Shown: positions 8,668-16,734, counted from the first letter of the stretch. The stretch is 63,894 nt of DNA from Pseudonocardia kujensis (GCF_021283305.1 NZ_JAJSOK010000041.1:1-63894), one strand, 5' to 3'. Numbers and translations are program-made. Notes: generated by a model from the letters alone, not told the origin.

Positions 8668-9330
8668 TCACGCGACGCGCGGAGCCTGCGTGACCGAGTC
8701 GAGCTCCAGCCGCACGGCCACCGGCAGGTGCGCAAGGCCGAGCGCCCGCCGGGCCTCGGCGACGACCTCGGTCTCGAGGCGGCGGCACACGTCCGCGACG
8801 TCGGCCTCGTCGGTGACCCACACGGTGAGCCGCAGCGCCGGGGTGCCGGTCGAGCCGACCATCCGCGCCCGCGCCCGGCCGACGCCGGGCAGCGCGGCCG
8901 CCCGGTCGCCGACGGCCCCGGCTACCGCTCCGGCCGTGACCAGCAGCGTGCTGTCCGTGCTCCCGTCGAGCAGGAGGTCGGGCCGGCGCTCCGGGCGCAG
9001 CGATCGCACGGCCCACCACAGCCCGAGCACCACGAGCACCACGCCCACGGCGATCGCGACCCACCGCCACAGCTGCTGCTGCGCGCGCAGGGCGTCGACG
9101 ATCAGCGGGTCCAGCAGTGGCCGGGCGGCCCGCCCGGCACCGAACACGCCGTAGCCGAGCAGCGCGGCCAGCGTCCCCGCGGCCAGCAGCACGAACCCCA
9201 GCAGTGCGAGCCAGATCCGGTCGACGCGGGCGGACCGGGCCACGGCCCTCCGGGAGCCGCGCAGCACCCGCCGCGGCGGCGCGGCCGTGCCGGTCGTCGG
9301 GGCGTCGGCCTGCACGTCGGTCGTGCTCAT
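8668..9330 (-). CDS. AmaP-like membrane anchor protein of the Asp23 cluster
   Basis: A 220-residue protein. About 45 polar residues are followed by two membrane helices (IWLALLGFVLLAAGTLAALL and LWRWVAIAVGVVLVVLGL), then a soluble domain of about 110 residues with the alternating Asp23/Gls24-like pattern. This two-helix-plus-Asp23-like architecture matches AmaP, which anchors Asp23 to the membrane in Firmicutes. Its ATG overlaps the stop of the upstream gene (ATGA), and it is the last gene of the seven-gene cluster. Confidence 0.75.
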   Translation of the reverse strand: MSTTDVQADAPTTGTAAPPRRVLRGSRRAVARSARVDRIWLALLGFVLLAAGTLAALLGYGVFGAGRAARPLLDPLIVDALRAQQQLWRWVAIAVGVVLVVLGLWWAVRSLRPERRPDLLLDGSTDSTLLVTAGAVAGAVGDRAAALPGVGRARARMVGSTGTPALRLTVWVTDEADVADVCRRLETEVVAEARRALGLAHLPVAVRLELDSVTQAPRVA

Positions 9331-9872
9331 CGGGGTTCCTTCCGGCCGCGGGTGGACACGGCGACGCGCGGGCGCCGGGCGAGGGGCAGCTCGTCGAGCA
9401 GGGCCGAGACGCGGCCGCGGACGGTGTCGGTCAGCCCGCGGAACCCGCCGTCGGGGTCCGGCCAGCCCTCGGCCCGGACGACGACGGTGCGGGCCGAGGC
9501 GCTCACGGTCGCCGCCGCGACGTCGTCGGACTCGCGGACGGTGCGCCCGACCAGGCGGGCGAGCACCTGCGGCGAGGTCGCCACGGTCATCTCGGGGGTC
9601 GGGGCGGTGAGCGCGACGTCGTGCCGGCGGGCGAGCAGGGCGACCAGCAGGAGCAGCAGCCCGACCACGGCCACGCAGATCGACACGACGATCACCGGCC
9701 GGTCCGACCAGGTCAGCTCGGAGAGCACGAGCTGCCAGGCGGGCCACGGCACCACGAGCCCGCTCGAGGCGGGCCGGACCCAGGCGGTGACGACCTCGAT
9801 CACACCGATCGCGCCGACCGCGGCCAGGGCCAGGCCCAGCAGCGGCGACAGCGTGCGGAGCAGCACGCGCAC
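9327..9872 (-). CDS. DUF6286-like Asp23-cluster membrane protein
   Basis: A 181-residue protein with two membrane segments (residues about 5-30 and 60-82) and a C-terminal soluble domain of about 95 residues. It resembles the DUF6286 proteins that sit beside Asp23/Gls24 genes in actinomycetes. The GTG at 9872 has GAGGAGGT five nucleotides upstream. It follows the Asp23-domain gene after 12 nt and overlaps the AmaP-like gene by 4 nt. Its general design parallels the AmaP-like protein, suggesting that the two are related membrane anchors. Confidence 0.75.
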   Translation of the reverse strand: MRVLLRTLSPLLGLALAAVGAIGVIEVVTAWVRPASSGLVVPWPAWQLVLSELTWSDRPVIVVSICVAVVGLLLLLVALLARRHDVALTAPTPEMTVATSPQVLARLVGRTVRESDDVAAATVSASARTVVVRAEGWPDPDGGFRGLTDTVRGRVSALLDELPLARRPRVAVSTRGRKEPR

Positions 9873-9884
9873 GGCAGACCTCCT

Positions 9885-10331
9885 CTATCGGATCCGGGGC
9901 TGGACGGGAGCCGTCGGCTCGCGCAGGCCGGAGACGGTGACGGCGAGCGAGCGGACCCGGTACCCGGCGATCCGCTCCAGCTCCGCGGCGACCCTCTCCC
10001 GCACCGCGGCGACGGTCTCGCGCACGGGGGCGGGATAGGCGCAGGTGAGCTCGAGCCGGACGTCGACGGCGTCGCCCGTGGCGCTGATCCGCGCCCGCGG
10101 CCCGGAGTCGCCGATCTCGACCCCGGCGACCCGGCGCTCGCGGTGCAGCGTGCCCGGGACGAGGTCGGTCGCGTGCTCGACGATCTTGCGGAGCACGAGG
10201 GGTGCGATGTCCAGGGCTCCACGCTCGTCCGCGTCGGGCGCCCAGCCGGGCAGCGCGACGCCGGCCGGGGCCCGGCTCGCCGGGCTCGGGACAGGGGACG
10301 GGGCCGGGCGGGCCGCGGCCGGGGCGCTCAC
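9885..10331 (-). CDS. Asp23/Gls24-family envelope stress protein, second copy
   Basis: A 148-residue soluble protein with a Pro/Ala-rich N-terminal 30 residues followed by a single Asp23 domain: IAPLVLRKIVEHAT, then VEI and ARISATGDAVDVRLELTCAYPAPVRETVAAVRERVAAEL. The VRLEL-TCAYP-VRETV succession is the typical Asp23 beta-strand/helix transition. The GTG overlaps the stop of the small membrane protein upstream. Asp23 proteins form membrane-associated filaments or assemblies at the cell envelope under alkaline or cell-wall stress; the role here is inferred from family and cluster. Confidence 0.8.
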   Translation of the reverse strand: MSAPAAARPAPSPVPSPASRAPAGVALPGWAPDADERGALDIAPLVLRKIVEHATDLVPGTLHRERRVAGVEIGDSGPRARISATGDAVDVRLELTCAYPAPVRETVAAVRERVAAELERIAGYRVRSLAVTVSGLREPTAPVQPRIR

Positions 10332-10507
10332 TTGTCGCGGGCCCGGCCGAGGACGCCGGACAGGTCGAGCTCGCCGTCGAGGAACCGGCCGACCGCGAGC
10401 CCGATCGCGCCGAGGACCAGCACGATGACGAAGGCGACGAACCCGCCGAACGCGGCCGCCAGGCCGAGCAGGAGACCGGCCAGCAGGCCGGTCTGGGTGG
10501 CGTTCAT
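10328..10507 (-). CDS. Small two-helix membrane protein of the Asp23 cluster (DUF2273-like)
   Basis: A 59-residue protein that is almost entirely two hydrophobic helices (about residues 7-20 and 22-40) followed by a short polar tail. Small proteins of this kind, annotated DUF2273, are standard members of Asp23/AmaP operons. Its ATG lies on the stop of the J-like gene (ATGA) and its own stop overlaps the next GTG. AGGAG lies about 10 nt upstream of the start. Confidence 0.75.
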   Translation of the reverse strand: MNATQTGLLAGLLLGLAAAFGGFVAFVIVLVLGAIGLAVGRFLDGELDLSGVLGRARDK

Positions 10508-10854
10508 TCTCGTTCCACTCCTGGATCTGGATCGGGGTGACCCGGCCCGGGGCGAGCCGGGTCGGGGGAGGGCCGGTCCACGCGGGTGCGGGTCCGGCGG
10601 CGGGCGGTCCGGATCGCGGCGACGACGATCCGGACCGCCAGCGGCAGGTCGGGGACGATCTCGACCGGGGCGTCGTAGCGCCGGTCGTCGGGCACCGCCC
10701 CGGGGCCGGCGGCCCGCGCCGCCCGCAGGTGGGTGAGGCCCGCCACGAAGGCCTCGGGGTCGCCGCCCCGGTCCGGGTGGTGGTCGCGGACGAACGCGCG
10801 GTAGGCCGCCCGTTCCTCGCGCGTCCACGGCTCCGGCGCCGGGCCCCCGCTCAC
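10504..10854 (-). CDS. J-domain-like small protein with HPD motif in the Asp23 cluster
   Basis: A 116-residue protein. The N-terminal 45 residues read as a short J-domain-like helix pair with HPD at 26-28 in the context FVRDHHPDRGGDPEAFVAGL, as in DnaJ proteins (KxYHPDxxxxD). The middle is ordinary, and the last 35 residues are a Pro/Asp/Arg-rich tail. GTG at 10854 overlaps the previous stop (GTGA). No zinc finger or substrate-binding domain is present, so if it works with DnaK it would recruit it to the envelope cluster rather than bind clients. This role is inference. Confidence 0.65.
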   Translation of the reverse strand: MSGGPAPEPWTREERAAYRAFVRDHHPDRGGDPEAFVAGLTHLRAARAAGPGAVPDDRRYDAPVEIVPDLPLAVRIVVAAIRTARRRTRTRVDRPSPDPARPGPGHPDPDPGVERE

Positions 10855-11201
10855 GGGCCGATCTCCACCGTGACGTCCGGCCCGGCCGGCCCGGTGACGA
10901 CGTCGGAGACGGTGACGTCCACCGGACGCCCGCCCGCCACCGCCGCCACCCGGGCGCGCAGCTGGGCCACGACCTCGGGGATCGGCGCCGCGAGGGACAG
11001 CACGACGGCGACCTCGACGGGCCCGCCGTGCTCGTCGACCCGTACGCCGACGAGCCGGTGCCCCGGCAGGTACGTGGCGACGGCGCCGAAGATCCCGCCG
11101 TCGAGCCGGACGACCGCGGGGTGCGCGGCCACCCGTTCGGCCACGCGCCGGGCGAGCTCGTCGGCGGCGTCGCGGTCCGCGCCCGGTGCCGGACCCGTCA
11201 C
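10851..11201 (-). CDS. Short Asp23-domain-like protein of the envelope-stress cluster
   Basis: A 116-residue soluble protein. Starting from GTG at 11201, which overlaps the stop of the first Asp23 gene, it contains a helix-rich opening (ADELARRVAERVAAHP), a VVRLDGG segment and an Asp23-like strand/helix VEVAVVLSLAAPIPEVVAQLRARV. It is shorter and more diverged than the two clear Asp23 copies of the cluster. Similar proteins occupy this position in other actinobacterial Asp23 operons. No enzyme motif is visible. Confidence 0.7.
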   Translation of the reverse strand: MTGPAPGADRDAADELARRVAERVAAHPAVVRLDGGIFGAVATYLPGHRLVGVRVDEHGGPVEVAVVLSLAAPIPEVVAQLRARVAAVAGGRPVDVTVSDVVTGPAGPDVTVEIGP

Positions 11202-11719
11202 TCGACGCGCGACGGGGCCGGCGTGGCGGGCACGGGCGGCGCCTCGGGGCCGTCCTCGTCGGGCAGGTGGATGTCGTTGACCGCGATGTTGACCTCGATG
11301 ACCTCGAGCCCCGTCATCCGCTCCACCGCGGTGATGACGTTGCGCCGCACCGCGCGTGCGAGGTCCACGATGGACGCTCCGTACTCCACGACGATGTCCA
11401 GGTCGATCGCGGCCTGCTTCTCGCCCACCTCGACCTGCACGCCCGCGATGTTCGACGCGCCGGTGCCGCCACCGGGGATGCGCTCGCGCAGCGCCCCGAA
11501 CGTGCGGGAGAGGCCGCCGCCCATCGAGTGGACGCCGGAGATCTCGCGGGCCGCGATGCCGGCGATCTTCTGGACGACCGACGCCGCGATCGTCGTGCGG
11601 CCCTGCGCGGTCTCCTCGGCCAGCCGGCCCGGGCTGCCCGCGGTACCCGCGGCGGCCGAGGTCGACGGGGTGGCGGCGGCGGGGACGCCGCCGGTGGTGC
11701 TGCCGGTGGTGCTGCTCAT
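11198..11719 (-). CDS. Asp23/Gls24-family envelope stress response protein, first and best-conserved copy
   Basis: A 173-residue protein with a Ser/Thr/Gly-rich N-terminal 35 residues followed by a well-conserved Asp23/Gls24 domain: RTTIAASVVQKIAGIAAREISGV near residue 40 and the core VEVGEKQAAIDLDIVVEYGASI followed by VRRNVITAVERMTGLEVIEVNI. ATG at 11719 has GAGGAG five nucleotides upstream. It starts the seven-gene cluster that runs to 8668. Such proteins coat the inner face of the membrane and rise under alkaline and cell-wall stress in Firmicutes; actinobacterial function is little studied. Confidence 0.9.
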   Translation of the reverse strand: MSSTTGSTTGGVPAAATPSTSAAAGTAGSPGRLAEETAQGRTTIAASVVQKIAGIAAREISGVHSMGGGLSRTFGALRERIPGGGTGASNIAGVQVEVGEKQAAIDLDIVVEYGASIVDLARAVRRNVITAVERMTGLEVIEVNIAVNDIHLPDEDGPEAPPVPATPAPSRVE

Positions 11720-11833
11720 GCGTACTCCTCGGAAGCCCGTGGGGTGCGCCGGTGTCCGGCGCCGTACACAGCATCCGACGGACCGGGCCCCGGCACCCTC
11801 ACGCCGCTTCACCCGATCGGCGGATCGTCGCTC

Positions 11834-12550
11834 TCAGGTCGCCGCGCGGGCGTAGCGCAGCAGGAGCGTGCCGTCCTCCTCGAGCACCGACACGAGCGCC
11901 ATGCCCTCGGGCGCCCGGCCGCCCGGCCCGTGCGCGATGCGCCCGGCCCCGCCCGCGGCCAGCAGTGGCGAGAGGGTGAGGCAGAGCTCGTCGACGGCCC
12001 CGGCGGCGATCAGGTCGCCGTGCAGCCCTGGGCCGCCCTCGCACAGCACCCGCCGCAGGCCGCGCCGCTCCAGCTCGCCGAGCAGGGTCGCGGGGTTCAG
12101 GTCCGGCAGCTCGACGACGTCGGCGCCGGCCGCGCGCAGCGCCGCCCGCCGCTCGGCGGGCGCCCCGGCGGTGGTGAGCACGATGGTCGGGACGGAGGTG
12201 TCCGTGAACAGCCCGAGGTCCGGTTCGAGCGCGGCCGACCCGGTGACGACGGCGATCGGCGGGGGAGCGTCCCGGCCGATCGTCGGCCTGCGGGCGCCGC
12301 GGTAGCGCTCCGCCCGCGCGGTCCCGGCGCCGACGAGCACCACGTCGGCGAGCCGCCGCAGGGCACCGAACACCACCTTGTCCGCCGGCGTGCCCAGCCC
12401 GCCGGAGCGGCCGTCGACCGAGACGGCGCCGTCGAGGCTGGACACGAAGTTGACCCGCACCCAGGGCCGGCCCGGGTCCGGCGGGTACGCGTACACCTCC
12501 GGCAGGTCGTCCGGGGCGAGGTCGGCGGGGTCCGGCAGCAGTCGGCGCAC
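11834..12550 (-). CDS. RibD C-terminal-like pyrimidine/dihydrofolate reductase-fold protein
   Basis: A 238-residue reductase of the RibD_C family. It shows RVNFVSSLDGAVSVDGRSGGLG at the substrate side, the RRLADVVLVGAGTAR segment, and the nucleotide-binding LCEGGPGLHGDLIAAGAVDELCLTLSP. The family reduces 5-amino-6-ribosylamino-uracil phosphate with NADPH in riboflavin synthesis, but stand-alone actinobacterial members without the deaminase half often act elsewhere. The start was set at GTG 12550, where homologues normally begin (RRLLPD); GGAGGT lies 14 nt upstream, which is long, so the start is uncertain. It is separated by 114 nt from the Asp23 operon. Confidence 0.8.
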   Translation of the reverse strand: MRRLLPDPADLAPDDLPEVYAYPPDPGRPWVRVNFVSSLDGAVSVDGRSGGLGTPADKVVFGALRRLADVVLVGAGTARAERYRGARRPTIGRDAPPPIAVVTGSAALEPDLGLFTDTSVPTIVLTTAGAPAERRAALRAAGADVVELPDLNPATLLGELERRGLRRVLCEGGPGLHGDLIAAGAVDELCLTLSPLLAAGGAGRIAHGPGGRAPEGMALVSVLEEDGTLLLRYARAAT

Positions 12551-12682
12551 CGGGTCATCCCAGCACCTCCGGCCGACCGGCGCGCCCCGTCGTGTCCCGG
12601 CGGGCCCCGTCGTCGGGCGGGCGCCACGGACCGGATCCACAGAGGTGTGATCCACGGGAAGGGCGCCAGGGGTTTTCGCACG

Positions 12683-12706
12683 GACGAGCTAAGGATAGCC
12701 TCGCCA
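12683..12706 (+). promoter_or_regulatory. Candidate IdeR/DtxR-type iron box upstream of the siderophore importer
   Basis: TAAGGATAG (12690-12698) followed by CC matches 7 of 9 positions of the TTAGGTTAG half-site of the IdeR/DtxR box; AAGGATAGCCT matches TAGGTTAGCCT at 9 of 11. The second half-site is weak. It lies about 90 nt before the first FecCD-type permease start, a sensible position for iron repression. Confidence 0.55.
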
Positions 12707-12710
12707 CGAC

Positions 12711-12761
12711 TGAGGCACACCGCACTGTGGTGACCCTGTGCTCACAGCGAGGTGTGCCTCA
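12711..12761. repeat. Perfect 11-bp inverted repeat in the leader of the siderophore import operon
   Basis: TGAGGCACACC (12711-12721) is repeated inverted as GGTGTGCCTCA (12751-12761) with 29 nt between; a smaller CTGTG/CACAG pair is nested inside. It lies between the iron-box candidate and the ribosome site, so it may be an RNA hairpin in the leader or a pair of operator half-sites. Confidence 0.7.
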
Positions 12762-12790
12762 CCTGTCCGGAACCATCGGGAGGGCGAGAA

Positions 12791-13858
12791 GTGACGGTCG
12801 GATCGGCGCCGGTGGTGCCGACCGCGGGAGGGCGCGGACGCGCCCGGCCGAAGCGGTCCCTGCGTCGTCGGCGGCTGATCGGCCTCGGCGTGCTCCTCGT
12901 GCTCCTCGTCCTGGCGGTGCTCGCCAGCATCGCGTTCGGCACGAAGGTCATCCCGTTCTCGCACGTCGGGAGCGCGCTGTTCGCGCCGACGGGCACCGAG
13001 GACGACATCGTGATCCGCTCGCTGCGGGTCCCGCGCACCGTGCTCGGCGTCCTGGTCGGCGTCGCGCTCGGCCTCGCGGGCGCGCTGATCCAGGGGCACA
13101 CCCGCAACCCGTTGGCCGATCCCGGCCTGCTGGGCGTGAACATGGGCGCGGCGTTCTTCGTGGTCGTCGGGATCTACGTGTTCGGCGTGACCACGCTGTT
13201 CGGCTACGTCTGGTTCGCCTTCGCCGGCGCGATGGTCGCGAGCGTCGCGGTGTTCCTGCTCGGTTCCGCGGGCGGCCGCGGCGGACCGACCCCGGTGAGC
13301 CTCGCCCTCGCCGGCGCGGCCCTGTCGTTCCTGCTCAGCGGCCTGGTGTCGGCCATCATCCTGGTCGACACCGACACGCTCGACGCCTACCGGTTCTGGA
13401 ACGTCGGCTCGCTCGCGGGGCGCGACACCGCCGTCGCCGGGCAGGTCGTGTGGTTCATCGTCATCGGCGCGCTGATCGCGCTCGCCACCGCACCGGCGCT
13501 CAACGCGCTGTCCCTCGGCGAGGACGTCGCCCGTTCGCTCGGGCAGTCCGTGCGGCGCACCCGGGTGCTCGGGATCGTCGCGATCACCCTGCTCGCGGGC
13601 GGGGCCACCGCGGCCTGCGGCCCGATCGGCTTCGTCGGGCTGGTGGTGCCGCACGTCGTGCGCTCCTTCACGGGGCCGGACCACCGGTGGTTGCTCCCGG
13701 CGTCGGGGCTGCTCGGTGCGGTGCTGCTGCTCGCGGCCGACGTGCTGGGCCGGCTCGTCGCGCGGCCCGGCGAGCTGCAGGTCGGCATCGTCCTGGCCCT
13801 GGTCGGCGCCCCGTTCTTCATCGCGCTCGTCCGCCGCCGGAAGCTGGTGTCGATCTGA
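12791..13858 (+). CDS. FecCD-family iron-siderophore ABC permease, first subunit
   Basis: A 355-residue permease of the BtuC/FecCD family with about ten hydrophobic segments. Conserved pieces are LRVPRTVLGVLVGVALGLAGALIQG, the TRNPLADPGLLGVN loop and the cytoplasmic coupling region GPIGFVGLVVPHVVRSF. GTG at 12791 has GGGAGG seven nucleotides upstream. It heads a three-gene operon (two permeases and an ATPase) importing an iron-siderophore. No binding protein is encoded alongside, so the partner lipoprotein must be elsewhere. A possible IdeR half-site and an inverted repeat precede it. Confidence 0.93.
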   Translation: MTVGSAPVVPTAGGRGRARPKRSLRRRRLIGLGVLLVLLVLAVLASIAFGTKVIPFSHVGSALFAPTGTEDDIVIRSLRVPRTVLGVLVGVALGLAGALIQGHTRNPLADPGLLGVNMGAAFFVVVGIYVFGVTTLFGYVWFAFAGAMVASVAVFLLGSAGGRGGPTPVSLALAGAALSFLLSGLVSAIILVDTDTLDAYRFWNVGSLAGRDTAVAGQVVWFIVIGALIALATAPALNALSLGEDVARSLGQSVRRTRVLGIVAITLLAGGATAACGPIGFVGLVVPHVVRSFTGPDHRWLLPASGLLGAVLLLAADVLGRLVARPGELQVGIVLALVGAPFFIALVRRRKLVSI

Positions 13859-14967
13859 TGGCCGCACCGACCCGGCCGACGCGCGACCCGACCGCGCGCG
13901 AGGGTCTGGAGCGGGTCCGGGGGCGGCGGCCGTTCCGCCGCGGCGCGGTCTCGGGCGTCCGGCGCCCGCGCAACGTCCTGGTCCTCGTGGTGTCGCTGGT
14001 CGTCCTGGTGCTCGCGGTGGCGCTCAACGTGGGCCGCGGCGAGTTCCCGATCGGCATCCCGGACGTGCTGGCCACCCTGTTCGGCGGCGGCGACCCCAGC
14101 CAGCAGTTCATCATCCTGGAGCTGCGGCTGCCGCGGTCCCTGACCGGGCTGCTGGTCGGCGGCGCGCTCGCGGTGTCCGGCGCGATCATGCAGTCCGTCG
14201 CACGGAACCCCCTGGCCAGCCCGGACATCATCGGCATCACCTGGGGCGCGAGCGCGGCGGCCGTCACGTTGATCGTGCTGGGCGGCGCGGGCCTGGTCGG
14301 CACGCTCGCCGCCGTCGGGCTGCCGCTCGCGGCGCTGGTCGGCGGGCTCCTCGCCGCGACCGTGATCTACGGCCTCGCCTGGCGGAAGGGCATCCAGGGC
14401 TTCCGCCTGGTCCTGGTCGGCATCGGCATCAACGCGATGCTCGTCGCCGTCGTGAACTGGCTGCTGATCGTCGCGCAGGTCTACGAGGCGGCGCGCGCCA
14501 CCGTCTGGATCAACGGCAGCCTCAACGCCCGCGGCTGGGAGCACGTGGTCCCCGTCGGGCTCGCCCTGCTGATCCTGGTGCCGGCCGCGCTGGTCCTCTC
14601 GTTCGTGATGGGGGCCCTGCAGTACGGCGACGACACCGCGCGCGGCCTCGGCGTGCGCGTGGACCGTGCGCGGAGCCTGCTGCTGCTGGTCGCCGTCGTG
14701 CTGGCCGGCGTGGCCACGGCGTCGGCCGGGCCGATCGCGTTCGTCGCGCTGGTGTCGCCGCAGATCGCCCAGCGCCTCGTCGGCTCCTCGCGCCCGCCCA
14801 TCGGCGCCTCCCTCGTGATCGGCGCCGCGCTGACCGTCACCGCCGACCTGATCGCGCGCACCGCCTTCGGCGGCGTCGAGCTGCCCGTCGGCGTCGTCAC
14901 CGCCGTGCTCGGCGCCCCGTACCTGCTCTACCTGCTCGTCCGACAAGGCCGGGAGGCCCGTGCATGA
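13858..14967 (+). CDS. FecCD-family iron-siderophore ABC permease, second subunit
   Basis: A 369-residue permease partner. About 45 basic, soluble N-terminal residues precede about ten hydrophobic segments. It keeps LRLPRSLTGLLVGGALAVSG, ARNPLASPDIIGITWGA and the coupling loop AGPIAFVALVSPQIAQRLVG. The ATG shares a base with the stop of the first permease (TGATG). The two permeases presumably form a heterodimeric pore. The NPLASPDIIG loop is characteristic of the FepG/FecD-type partner. Confidence 0.93.
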   Translation: MAAPTRPTRDPTAREGLERVRGRRPFRRGAVSGVRRPRNVLVLVVSLVVLVLAVALNVGRGEFPIGIPDVLATLFGGGDPSQQFIILELRLPRSLTGLLVGGALAVSGAIMQSVARNPLASPDIIGITWGASAAAVTLIVLGGAGLVGTLAAVGLPLAALVGGLLAATVIYGLAWRKGIQGFRLVLVGIGINAMLVAVVNWLLIVAQVYEAARATVWINGSLNARGWEHVVPVGLALLILVPAALVLSFVMGALQYGDDTARGLGVRVDRARSLLLLVAVVLAGVATASAGPIAFVALVSPQIAQRLVGSSRPPIGASLVIGAALTVTADLIARTAFGGVELPVGVVTAVLGAPYLLYLLVRQGREARA

Positions 14968-15812
14968 CACCGAACGCCGAGACCGCCCTGGCGGAGGACA
15001 CGCAGGCGCCCGTCGGGCCCGACGGCTCGCGGGTGCGGCTGCGCGCCGAGGGCGTCCGGCTCGGCTACGGCGAGCGCGTCGTGGTCGACGACCTGGACCT
15101 CGACGTCCTGCAGGGCACCGTGACCGCGGTGATCGGCCCCAACGGCTGCGGCAAGTCGACCCTGCTGCGCGCGCTCGGGCGGCTGCTCAAGCCCAGCCGC
15201 GGGCACGTGCTGCTCGACGGCCGCAAGATCGACGAGATGCCCACGAAGCAGGTCGCCACCGTGCTGGGCCTGCTCCCGCAGGCGCCCACCGCGCCCGAGG
15301 GTCTCACCGTCGGCGACCTCGTCGCCCGCGGCCGGCACCCGCACCAGGCGTGGTACCGGCAGTGGTCGGGCGACGACGAGGAGGCGGTCGCCGAGGCGCT
15401 CGCCTGGACCGGCATCTCCGACCTCGCCGAGCGGCCGGTCGACGAGCTCTCCGGCGGCCAGCGGCAGCGCGCATGGATCTCGATGGCGCTGGCCCAGGGC
15501 ACCGACCTGCTGCTGCTCGACGAGCCCACGACCTTCCTCGACCTGGCCCACCAGGTCGAGGTGCTCGAGCTGGTGGAGCGGCTGCACGAGGAGCGCGGCC
15601 GGACCGTCGTGATGGTCCTGCACGACCTCAACCTGGCGGCGCGCTACGCGGACCGGCTCGTGGCGATGAAGGCCGGCCGCATCGTCGCCCAGGGCCCGCC
15701 CGTCGAGGTGATCACCGAGCCGCTGCTGCGCGAGGTCTTCGGGCTGGAGGCCCGGGTCGTCCCCGACCCCGTCGCCGGCACGCCGCTCGTCGTCCCCGTC
15801 GGCACCCGGTGA
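14964..15812 (+). CDS. Iron-siderophore ABC transporter ATP-binding protein
   Basis: A 282-residue ATPase of the FepC/FecE type. It contains Walker A GPNGCGKST, the Q-loop LLPQAPTAPEGLTV, signature LSGGQRQRAWISMALAQ, Walker B LLLLDEPTTFLD and the H-loop LHDLNLAARYAD. The RGRHPHQAWYRQWS segment is typical of siderophore ATPases. The ATG overlaps the permease stop (ATGA). It completes the importer, energising uptake of an external ferric siderophore. Confidence 0.94.
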   Translation: MTPNAETALAEDTQAPVGPDGSRVRLRAEGVRLGYGERVVVDDLDLDVLQGTVTAVIGPNGCGKSTLLRALGRLLKPSRGHVLLDGRKIDEMPTKQVATVLGLLPQAPTAPEGLTVGDLVARGRHPHQAWYRQWSGDDEEAVAEALAWTGISDLAERPVDELSGGQRQRAWISMALAQGTDLLLLDEPTTFLDLAHQVEVLELVERLHEERGRTVVMVLHDLNLAARYADRLVAMKAGRIVAQGPPVEVITEPLLREVFGLEARVVPDPVAGTPLVVPVGTR

Positions 15813-15851
15813 CCGTGCGGCGCAGGGGATGATCTCGTCGTCCGCAGCCCG

Positions 15852-15857
15852 TAGGGT
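15852..15857 (+). promoter_or_regulatory. -10 element (TAGGGT) of ppk2, leaderless arrangement
   Basis: TAGGGT lies six nucleotides before the ppk2 ATG and no Shine-Dalgarno sequence precedes that ATG, so transcription is expected to begin at or next to the start codon. Confidence 0.6.
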
Positions 15858-15863
15858 GCCGCC

Positions 15864-16712
15864 ATGGCGACCGCGCGCGAGACCTTCCGGGTGCCGTCCG
15901 GGCCCGTCGACCTGACGGCGATCGACCCGCGCGGGCACCCGATCGGCCCCCGCGACAAGCCCGACGCCGCGCTCGAGCTGGAGGACCTCGGGGCGCGCCT
16001 CGACGCCCGTCAGGAGGCCCTCTACGCGGAGGGGACGGCCGGCGGCCGACGCGCGGTCCTGCTCGTCCTGCAGGGCATGGACACCTCCGGCAAGGGCGGC
16101 ACGATCCGGCACGTCCTCGGGATGGTGAACCCGCAGGGCGTGCACGTCGCCTCGTTCAAGCGCCCGACCGAGGAGGAGCTCGCCCACGACTTCCTGTGGC
16201 GGATCCGCCGGCAGGTCCCCGTGCCCGGCCGGGTCGGCGTCTTCGACCGCTCGCACTACGAGGACGTGCTGGTCGCCCGGGTGGACGCGCTCGTGCCGGA
16301 GGAGGTCTGGCAGGCCCGGTACGCGGCGATCGCCGACTTCGAGCGGGAGCTGTCCGCGCAGGGCGTCACGATCCTCAAGTGCATGCTGCACATCTCGCCG
16401 GAGGAGCAGGCGGAGCGGCTGCTCGCCCGGCTCGACGACCCGCAGAAGCGCTGGAAGTACAACCCCGGCGACCTCGACGCGCGGGAGAAGTGGCCCGCCT
16501 ACCAGGAGGCCTACGCCGCGGCCCTCGAACGCACCGACTCCGACGTGGCGCCCTGGTACGTCGTCCCCGCCGACCGCAAGTGGTACCGGAACTGGGCGGT
16601 CGCCGCGCTGCTGGCCGAGACCCTCGACGACCTGGCCCCGCAGTTCCCGCCGCCGGACTACGACCTGGAGGCGGAGCGGGCGCGGCTCAAGGCGTCCACG
16701 GGCCTCGGCTGA
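15864..16712 (+). CDS. ppk2: Polyphosphate kinase 2 family protein
   Basis: A 282-residue PPK2. It has Walker A GMDTSGKGG (71-79), the FKRPTEEELAHDFLWR lid region, the Walker B-like FDRSHYEDVLVARV, and the conserved RWKYNPGDLDAREKWPAYQEAY and PWYVVPADRKWYRNW segments. PPK2 enzymes use polyphosphate to phosphorylate nucleoside mono- or diphosphates; a single-domain protein of this length could be class I or class III, and the sequence alone does not decide. The ATG has TAGGGT six nucleotides upstream and no Shine-Dalgarno sequence. It converges on the phosphate-transporter operon, suggesting a local phosphate module. Confidence 0.93.
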   Translation: MATARETFRVPSGPVDLTAIDPRGHPIGPRDKPDAALELEDLGARLDARQEALYAEGTAGGRRAVLLVLQGMDTSGKGGTIRHVLGMVNPQGVHVASFKRPTEEELAHDFLWRIRRQVPVPGRVGVFDRSHYEDVLVARVDALVPEEVWQARYAAIADFERELSAQGVTILKCMLHISPEEQAERLLARLDDPQKRWKYNPGDLDAREKWPAYQEAYAAALERTDSDVAPWYVVPADRKWYRNWAVAALLAETLDDLAPQFPPPDYDLEAERARLKASTGLG

Positions 16713-16734
16713 GCCGCTCCTCGTGGTCGGACGG

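Noticed and set aside
12711..12761. Intrinsic terminator upstream of the siderophore operon
   Set aside because: The stem has an internal loop of 29 nt and no T run follows; it precedes the operon it would have to terminate.
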